55,934 nt of DNA, taken from Dendronalium phyllosphericum CENA369. GTDB taxonomy: Bacteria; Cyanobacteriota; Cyanobacteriia; Cyanobacteriales; Nostocaceae. Position numbers and translations under genes: made by a program. The notes under the pieces were generated by a model. That model was given only the letters and a program-made list of their open reading frames with translations, had not been told where the DNA came from and ran no database searches. Positions 50,822-55,934 of this stretch are shown one piece after another. Location of the stretch: the NCBI RefSeq assembly GCF_016056275.1, contig NZ_JAECZA010000018.1:1-55934 (forward strand), written 5' to 3'. Numbering within the stretch: the stretch's first letter is position 1; every line of letters begins with the position of its first letter.

Positions 50822-51289
50822 TTAATTTACGTTTTCAATTGATTCTAGTTGGAACTGATGATTGTTATCCAGACTCCAGCTTTTGAGTTCGCCGGCTTTA
50901 CCGTTTTGAACGGAAACTATTATATACGAGTATCCTTGCCAGGCGTAGATCCGATCGCATTCTGAGGGAATAGCTGGATTGTCGGTGTGGGAGTGATAAA
51001 TACCAATGATATTCAACGAGCGATCGCGTGCTTCTCTTTGTACTTGTAGCATGACTTGGGGTGCGATCGCATAGCGCTGTCTTTCACTATCCATGGCGTT
51101 CTCTTGAGAGAAATTAGCTGCTTCCGTACTCCAGGCATTTGCTGTTGGCATAACTTCTACCGCAGTTTTGCCCTCAATAGCCAGATAACCCAATATAATA
51201 CCGCAACACTCATCTGGATAAGTACTTTCTGCATGAGTGCGGATATTTTGCAAGTGTTCTGGAAGGAGTTTAAGAACTGTATTATTCAT
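50822..51289 (-). CDS. JAMM/Mov34 (M67-family) metalloprotease
   Basis: A 155-residue single-domain JAMM protein. The zinc site is complete: His99, His101 and Asp112 in GIYHSHTDNPAIPSECDR, with the catalytic Glu28 in YPDECCGIIL. Such proteins remove residues after the Gly-Gly of ubiquitin-like sulfur carriers, releasing the thiocarboxylated form, as Mec+ does with CysO. It is adjacent to moeB with 74 bases between, on the same strand. No carrier gene (MoaD/ThiS type) is nearby. The function is inferred from the pairing. Confidence 0.88.
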   Translation of the reverse strand: MNNTVLKLLPEHLQNIRTHAESTYPDECCGIILGYLAIEGKTAVEVMPTANAWSTEAANFSQENAMDSERQRYAIAPQVMLQVQREARDRSLNIIGIYHSHTDNPAIPSECDRIYAWQGYSYIIVSVQNGKAGELKSWSLDNNHQFQLESIENVN

Positions 51290-51444
51290 GAGAAGTGAAT
51301 CAAAGACGTTCGTTACCAGTTAAATAGCAATATTATTAGTGTGCGTTTAACGAGTAACATTTTGAGCAAATCTCGTAAAGCACTACTAACTTTAGTAAAA
51401 AAATTGCTTTTATTTTTCCAGTTGGGTGAGTTAATGAAAGTCCC

Positions 51445-51996
51445 TTAGCTATTAATAATCTGTTCTACTGAAACAGCAATATCTGGAAATGCAAGCGGTT
51501 GAATTGTTCCCGCCCTCAAGATGAGTTTTGTCCCATACTCTCCGTCTGAAATTTCTCGAAACACCACTAGATGTAGCTTTTGGAGATTGACAACCCAATA
51601 TTCTAAAATACCTGCTTGGGCATAGATTTTGCTTTTTATCTCTAAATCTTTTTCTAAACTGGAGTTACCATACTCAATCAACCAAAAAATATTTTTTGGA
51701 TAAGGATGATGCTCTCGATACTCGCGTCCTAAACGTTGGACAATGGCAATATCTGGTTCGGGTTCTGAGTCGTTGGGTAAGGTAATTGGTTTAGCATGAC
51801 GAATTTTAGCGCGATCGCCCAATAACTTTGCGAGATACTCACCAGCTTCATCACTACAATAAGCATGGGGTTCCCCTTCTGGCGACATTTCTACGATTTC
51901 TCCTTGAAGTAGTTCGACTTGGCGATCGCTTAAAATGCCAGCGTCAATCATACGATGATATTCGTCAATCGTCCACTTCGCAACAATAACAGTCAT
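51445..51996 (-). CDS. Uma2-family (DUF820) endonuclease-like protein
   Basis: A restriction-endonuclease-fold protein of the DUF820 type that is very abundant in cyanobacteria. The PD-(D/E)xK-like core is present as EPDIAIVQRLG and FWLIEYGNSSLEKDLEIKSKIY, with ILEYWVVNLQKLHLVVF at the end. The frame opens at 52059, but I choose the ATG at 51996 because GGAGGA lies 9-10 bases upstream and MTVIVAKWTIDEYHRM is the family N-terminus. It gives 183 residues. The role is unknown. Confidence 0.85.
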   Translation of the reverse strand: MTVIVAKWTIDEYHRMIDAGILSDRQVELLQGEIVEMSPEGEPHAYCSDEAGEYLAKLLGDRAKIRHAKPITLPNDSEPEPDIAIVQRLGREYREHHPYPKNIFWLIEYGNSSLEKDLEIKSKIYAQAGILEYWVVNLQKLHLVVFREISDGEYGTKLILRAGTIQPLAFPDIAVSVEQIINS

Positions 51997-52097
51997 GAGG
52001 ATTGATTCCTCCCAATGATGCTTTATATTATCCGATTTTAGACACAAAACCTCTTGCATGAATCCGATTCTTTTCTCAGACTAGTAGCCCGATGGGA

Positions 52098-55000
52098 TTA
52101 AAGTATCACACCCTCTAATTCTTCATCTGTCAACTCGAACAATTGGCGTAACTTGTCCAACTTTTCATCATCAGCTTGCCAAAAACCTCGCCCGTGGGCC
52201 TCTAACATTCTGCCAACAATATTGCGAAAAGCTTCCGGATTGGCTTTGCGTAATTTCTCTGCCATTTCGGCATCTAAAGCATAAGTATCAGCTGCTTGGT
52301 CGTATACCCAATCATCTTTAAAATCGGCTGTTCCACCCCAACCAATCAACGCCGTCATCCTTTGAGAAATTTCAAAAGCACCGCCAGAACCTTGATTTGC
52401 CATCGCTTGCGCCCATTTGGGATTTACTAATTTGGTGCGGTACTCCATCCGCAACAAATCATCTAAATTGCGGGGAGTGGTGTCTTTGGAGAAACTTTCG
52501 ACAAAGCTAGTAGTTACCTTTTTACCGCGTTGTTTTTCTGCTGCTTTTTTTAAACCGCCAGTATTAGCATAATATTCTTGAATATCGGTTAAACCGTATT
52601 CTACCGAATCGATTTCTTGGACAATGCGATCGCTTGTTTTCAACAAAGTATTCAGCACTTCTGGTCTAGCTTGACCTTTATCTTGCCTACCATAGCTAAA
52701 CACATTACGACTTTGCCAAGTATTGCCTAACTCATCACCAGATTCCCAATTTCCATCCACAACTTTGTCATTTACCAACGAACCAAAATCACCCGCAGGA
52801 TTAGAAAACAATCTTGCAGATACATTCTCTACACCTTGGGCTTTTAAAACTAAAGCATGTTTTCTAATAAAATTTTGTTCTTCCGGTTCATCAGCATCAG
52901 CAGCCCGCTGAAACAAATCGTCCAATAATTCGATAATATTTACAAAACTATCTCGAAAAATCCCAGATAAATTTCCTAAAATATCAATGCGCGGATGTCC
53001 CACCTCTGCCAAGGGTTTTAATTCATAACGCACAATTCTCCCAGTCCCTTCCTTAACAGGTTCAGCCCCCACCAATTCCAACAAAATTCCTAAAGATTCA
53101 CCCTTAGTTTTAATTGCATCTAATCCCCACAACAACACCGCCACAGTTTCCGGATAAGTTCCGTGTTCCTGCAAATGCTGAGAGATAATTTTTTGAGCAA
53201 TTTCTTTTCCCCGTTCATACGCCGCAGGTGAAGGCATTCTGTAAGGATCTAAAGCATGAATATTCCTCCCCGTCGGCAAAACACCAGGGCCATCTCTTAA
53301 CAAATCACCACCAGGTGCAGGCGGAATATACTCTCCATTCAACCCTCGCAATAGATTTGTCAACTCATCCGTAGTTTGCATCAATAAATCTGTAATTTGC
53401 TTTTCTTCCTCTTCGTGTCCTTCGCGCCTTGGTTCGTTTTCCTCTCCAAAATAAGCCTCCAAATACGCAGCCAACTCCTCCTCATTCGGTGCTTCACCCA
53501 AAGTATGCAACCCAGAAGAAAACAAACGATTTTCTAGAAGTTGTAGATATTCGTACAACTTCACCAGATAATCATCAAAAGCATGGGCGCTAAACATCCG
53601 AATATTTTCTGGAGTAAAAGGAATACCCAACTTTTTCGCATCCGCAAACGGACAATCGGCATCTAAACCAGTGTCCACAATCTTCTTGCAAATCGCTTCC
53701 TTCAGTGCATAATTTTTCTGTGGATCTTCTCGATATTCTGAGATTAAATCTCGCAGTGCCACTAGTTCCTTATACAAACCCGCACGACCGTAAGGCGGTA
53801 CATTGTGAGAAATTAGTACGCCATAACCGCGACGTTTTGCCAACATTGATTCAGAAGGATTATTCGCTGCATATATGTAGAGATTAGGCAAATCTCCTAA
53901 CAAAATATCCGACCAAGAATAACCCGTATTACCTAAAGGTGAACCGGGCAACCATTCCACAGTGCCGTGCATCCCGAAGTGAACCACAGCATCAGCATTA
54001 TATTCATTTTGCAGCCATTTATAAAAAGCAGCATATTGCGGATGAGGAGTCAAATCTCGTTCAAACATTAACCGCATAGGGTCGCCTTGTATCCCCAAAG
54101 GTGGTTGTACGCCTATCCACACATTTCCTAACTGTACCCCACCAATTTGAAATTCATCGCCAGAGGTTTTAATCCCACTACCTGTCAGAGATTTCCATTG
54201 TTTTTCAATGCGGGAGGTGCGGAGATATCCTAACCATTTTTCGAGAGTGCGGGCGCTGACAGAAGCGGGGATATTTTCCGTGTTATCAAAACTAAAAGCT
54301 TCATCTGCTTGTTTTACTTGACGAATCAATTCTTCGCCATCATCAGAAAAATCGCCAACGGTATACCCTTGGCTTTTGAGTGCGTGAAGAAATTTCAAAA
54401 GACTGCGCGGTACATTCAATAATGCGGCTGTACCAACAGCACCGTATCCAGGAGGAAATCCGTACAAAATAATCGCAATTTTGCGTTCGGATACTGGCTT
54501 TTGCCGCAAATAAATCCAGCTTTTGACTCTACCAATTAATCGCTGCACTCGTTCGGGAACTAAATAAATCTTTTCGCCCACTAAACCGCCAAGGGGAATA
54601 GCATCAATTGCCCCATCTAGTTCCGGTAAAGCATACAACACCACACTTTGCAATCCACCGATACCTTGGCGCGTCCAAGAGTAAATGTCTTGAATTAGTA
54701 GTGGTGCTGCCACGATGTAGGGTACATTCTTAGCAGCAAGAATCCGCTTTGCTACTTCTACTTGACGACCTGCTTCCATTGAACCAGCCGGGCCGCCTAC
54801 TAAAGGAAAGCCAATAGTCGAAACGATCGCATCTACTTTGACGGCTTCATCGGAAAGTGAAGGCGTTTCAATATTACCAATTTGTCGTTGCTGAATTTCA
54901 TAATCGCTTGTCATCCAATCCCGTACCGCCACATGTCCTTCTACACCATTGATGAAGATGGGCAAAGGAATTAACCCAGCTTCCTCAAAACGGCGAATCA

Positions 55001-55817
55001 GTTGGGGAATGTATGGTTGTTTAGTGATGACATGTTTGCGGTAGAGGAGAATTCCGACAATGGGTGTTGTAGAGACGCGATTAATGAGCCAGCGCGTTGC
55101 GGGGGTTTCCCCCGTTGTAGCGACTGGCGTCGCGTCTCTACAATAGGTTTGATACCATTCCAAATATTCGCGGGGCGATTCAAAAAACCCTTGGTAGTCG
55201 GGATGGAGTAATCCCATGTTGGGGGTTTCAATTGGCGGGGGAATATCGCCAACTTTTAATTCTAAGTATTTTTCTGCTAGCGTCCAAAACAATGCTGCGA
55301 CGTTTTCCGGGCCGCCAGCATTCCAGTAACCATAAATAATTAACCAATTGCGTAAGTCTTGGACTTTTTGCACTGGTACAAATTTCAGCAGTTTCGGGCC
55401 AATTTTTAAGAAGCTAATATAACCAGCTAATTTGTCTTCTTCGCGTCCATTGCTAAATTTATCGAGGATGAATTTAACTGGTTTAGGCATTCCTTTGGGT
55501 TTGTCGCCAATGGCAAAAGCACCCAGCTTGGTTAAACTCATCAATTCTAAAGCGGACTCAAACACCAGGCGGATGGGAATTTGAGCAATGCGATCGCGCA
55601 ACCACAAAACTTGGTCATAATCAAATAGCAAGCTACCGAAAAATACGTCAGCGCCTTGGAGTGCTGCTTCTACCTCGCTGCTATTGCTGGTAATATTGCG
55701 ATCGCTAAATACCCGAATATCTAAATCGGGACAGCGAGAGTTAGCCAAAAAAGCTGCTTTTCTATACAAGTCAGCGTTGAACGATTCAAATCCAGCAATC
55801 AAGACGATGCGTCTCAT
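52098..55817 (-). CDS. cobN: CobN/ChlH-type metal chelatase large subunit
   Basis: The porphyrin- or corrin-binding H-type subunit (1239 residues) of an ATP-dependent metal chelatase. It should be cobaltochelatase CobN, although a second ChlH (magnesium) role cannot be excluded, since cyanobacteria carry both. Characteristic segments are KHVITKQPYIPQLIRRFEEAG near residue 260, VDAIVSTIGFPLVGGPAGS, KIAIILYGFPPGYGAVGTAA, DAVVHFGMHGTVEWLPGSPLG and PAPGGDLLRDGPGVLPTGRN. Residues 226-250 are encoded by a mobile palindrome (55067-55143) inserted in frame, separating WYQTY from TPIVGILLYRKH. It has an ATG start and stands beside a Uma2 gene. Confidence 0.88.
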   Translation of the reverse strand: MRRIVLIAGFESFNADLYRKAAFLANSRCPDLDIRVFSDRNITSNSSEVEAALQGADVFFGSLLFDYDQVLWLRDRIAQIPIRLVFESALELMSLTKLGAFAIGDKPKGMPKPVKFILDKFSNGREEDKLAGYISFLKIGPKLLKFVPVQKVQDLRNWLIIYGYWNAGGPENVAALFWTLAEKYLELKVGDIPPPIETPNMGLLHPDYQGFFESPREYLEWYQTYCRDATPVATTGETPATRWLINRVSTTPIVGILLYRKHVITKQPYIPQLIRRFEEAGLIPLPIFINGVEGHVAVRDWMTSDYEIQQRQIGNIETPSLSDEAVKVDAIVSTIGFPLVGGPAGSMEAGRQVEVAKRILAAKNVPYIVAAPLLIQDIYSWTRQGIGGLQSVVLYALPELDGAIDAIPLGGLVGEKIYLVPERVQRLIGRVKSWIYLRQKPVSERKIAIILYGFPPGYGAVGTAALLNVPRSLLKFLHALKSQGYTVGDFSDDGEELIRQVKQADEAFSFDNTENIPASVSARTLEKWLGYLRTSRIEKQWKSLTGSGIKTSGDEFQIGGVQLGNVWIGVQPPLGIQGDPMRLMFERDLTPHPQYAAFYKWLQNEYNADAVVHFGMHGTVEWLPGSPLGNTGYSWSDILLGDLPNLYIYAANNPSESMLAKRRGYGVLISHNVPPYGRAGLYKELVALRDLISEYREDPQKNYALKEAICKKIVDTGLDADCPFADAKKLGIPFTPENIRMFSAHAFDDYLVKLYEYLQLLENRLFSSGLHTLGEAPNEEELAAYLEAYFGEENEPRREGHEEEEKQITDLLMQTTDELTNLLRGLNGEYIPPAPGGDLLRDGPGVLPTGRNIHALDPYRMPSPAAYERGKEIAQKIISQHLQEHGTYPETVAVLLWGLDAIKTKGESLGILLELVGAEPVKEGTGRIVRYELKPLAEVGHPRIDILGNLSGIFRDSFVNIIELLDDLFQRAADADEPEEQNFIRKHALVLKAQGVENVSARLFSNPAGDFGSLVNDKVVDGNWESGDELGNTWQSRNVFSYGRQDKGQARPEVLNTLLKTSDRIVQEIDSVEYGLTDIQEYYANTGGLKKAAEKQRGKKVTTSFVESFSKDTTPRNLDDLLRMEYRTKLVNPKWAQAMANQGSGGAFEISQRMTALIGWGGTADFKDDWVYDQAADTYALDAEMAEKLRKANPEAFRNIVGRMLEAHGRGFWQADDEKLDKLRQLFELTDEELEGVIL
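55067..55143. mobile_element. 77-bp palindromic element inserted in cobN
   Basis: TTGTAGAGACGCGA and TCGCGTCTCTACAA are perfect 14-base terminal inverted repeats. The interior carries a variant of the GCCACT palindrome family (about 55086-55128), with a GCGGGGGTTTCCCCCG core. It is read through in the cobN frame without a stop, adding residues 226-250. It is a nested repeat inside a repeat. Confidence 0.8.
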
Positions 55818-55934
55818 GTCTTTAAGCTAAAAAATATATCTTTATCTCGATCTTAAATCGGCTGCTGCGGTAAAACCTTAGTTGACTGTTAACCAAGCTC
55901 CGTTGGGGCGGGGTGTGGGGGGTAGGGTGTCGGG
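55818..55934. other. Region upstream of cobN at the window end
   Basis: About 117 bases holding the start of the cobN promoter region and, from 55900, a G-rich GGGGTGTGG-type short repeat. No gene is seen before the window ends. Confidence 0.4.

Noticed and set aside
1-55934. CRISPR array among the many short repeats
   Set aside because: The repeats are 7-9 base tandem units or dispersed palindromes without regular 30-40 base spacers, so none is a CRISPR array.

Overview
This window reads as the chromosome of a filamentous, probably heterocyst-forming (Nostocales-type) cyanobacterium. The evidence is frequent HIP1 octamers (GCGATCGC), many short tandem heptamer repeats between genes, an NDH-1 CO2-uptake operon, a DevBCA exporter, an Hli protein and several small proteins of cyanobacterial type. 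No rRNA, tRNA, CRISPR array, prophage or intact transposase was seen.

Layout. 1-2950: two family 2 glycosyltransferases and a hypothetical gene, all minus. 3190-5210: cobU and small hypothetical genes. 5710-6520: a nucleotidyltransferase. 6876-12811 (minus): an inducible CO2-uptake operon read ndhF3 - beta-carbonic anhydrase - ndhD3 - cupA. The carbonic anhydrase has a twin-arginine signal, and a pair of inverted repeats resembling LysR (NdhR/CcmR) sites lies upstream. 13574-17577 (minus): cydAB quinol oxidase and alanine dehydrogenase. 17928-21305: hli, a small membrane protein, a seven-blade WD40 protein, a GGDEF remnant cut by a 105-bp miniature element, and a lipoprotein Mn/Fe superoxide dismutase.

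22703-32067 is the most unusual part. Nine co-directional minus-strand genes encode two PaO-like Rieske oxygenases, a divergent coproporphyrinogen III oxidase (HemF), an ATC-hydrolase-like protein, a cytokinin-dehydrogenase-like FAD oxidase and a DevB-DevC-DevA exporter. I read this as a candidate pathway that makes or tailors, and then exports, a small molecule that is possibly a tetrapyrrole. This is inference.

32585-39282: a ribbon-helix-helix protein, a secreted protein, a Tat/lipoprotein solute-binding protein whose C-terminus is built from tandem repeat DNA, a coiled-coil protein, and a Crp - DUF2232 - CobT-like operon. 40058-45155: a 1349-residue protein with a coiled-coil and acidic N-terminal half fused to an Hsp70/actin-type ATPase, then a sugar transferase. 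45347-52059: an orphan sugar ABC permease, a catalase-like heme protein with 5-formyl-THF cyclo-ligase, a DUF4870 protein, a MoeB-rhodanese protein next to a JAMM peptidase, and a Uma2 nuclease. 52098-55817: a CobN/ChlH-type chelatase subunit interrupted in frame by a mobile palindrome that adds about 25 residues.

The cobalamin genes (cobU, cobT-like, cobN) are scattered rather than clustered. Several dispersed repeat families recur: a 105-bp element with terminal inverted repeats, a CCTATGAGCA palindrome, a GCCACT palindrome and an AGACGCGAT palindrome. Two of these are nested inside cobN. Functions are inferred by reading motifs; no database search was run.
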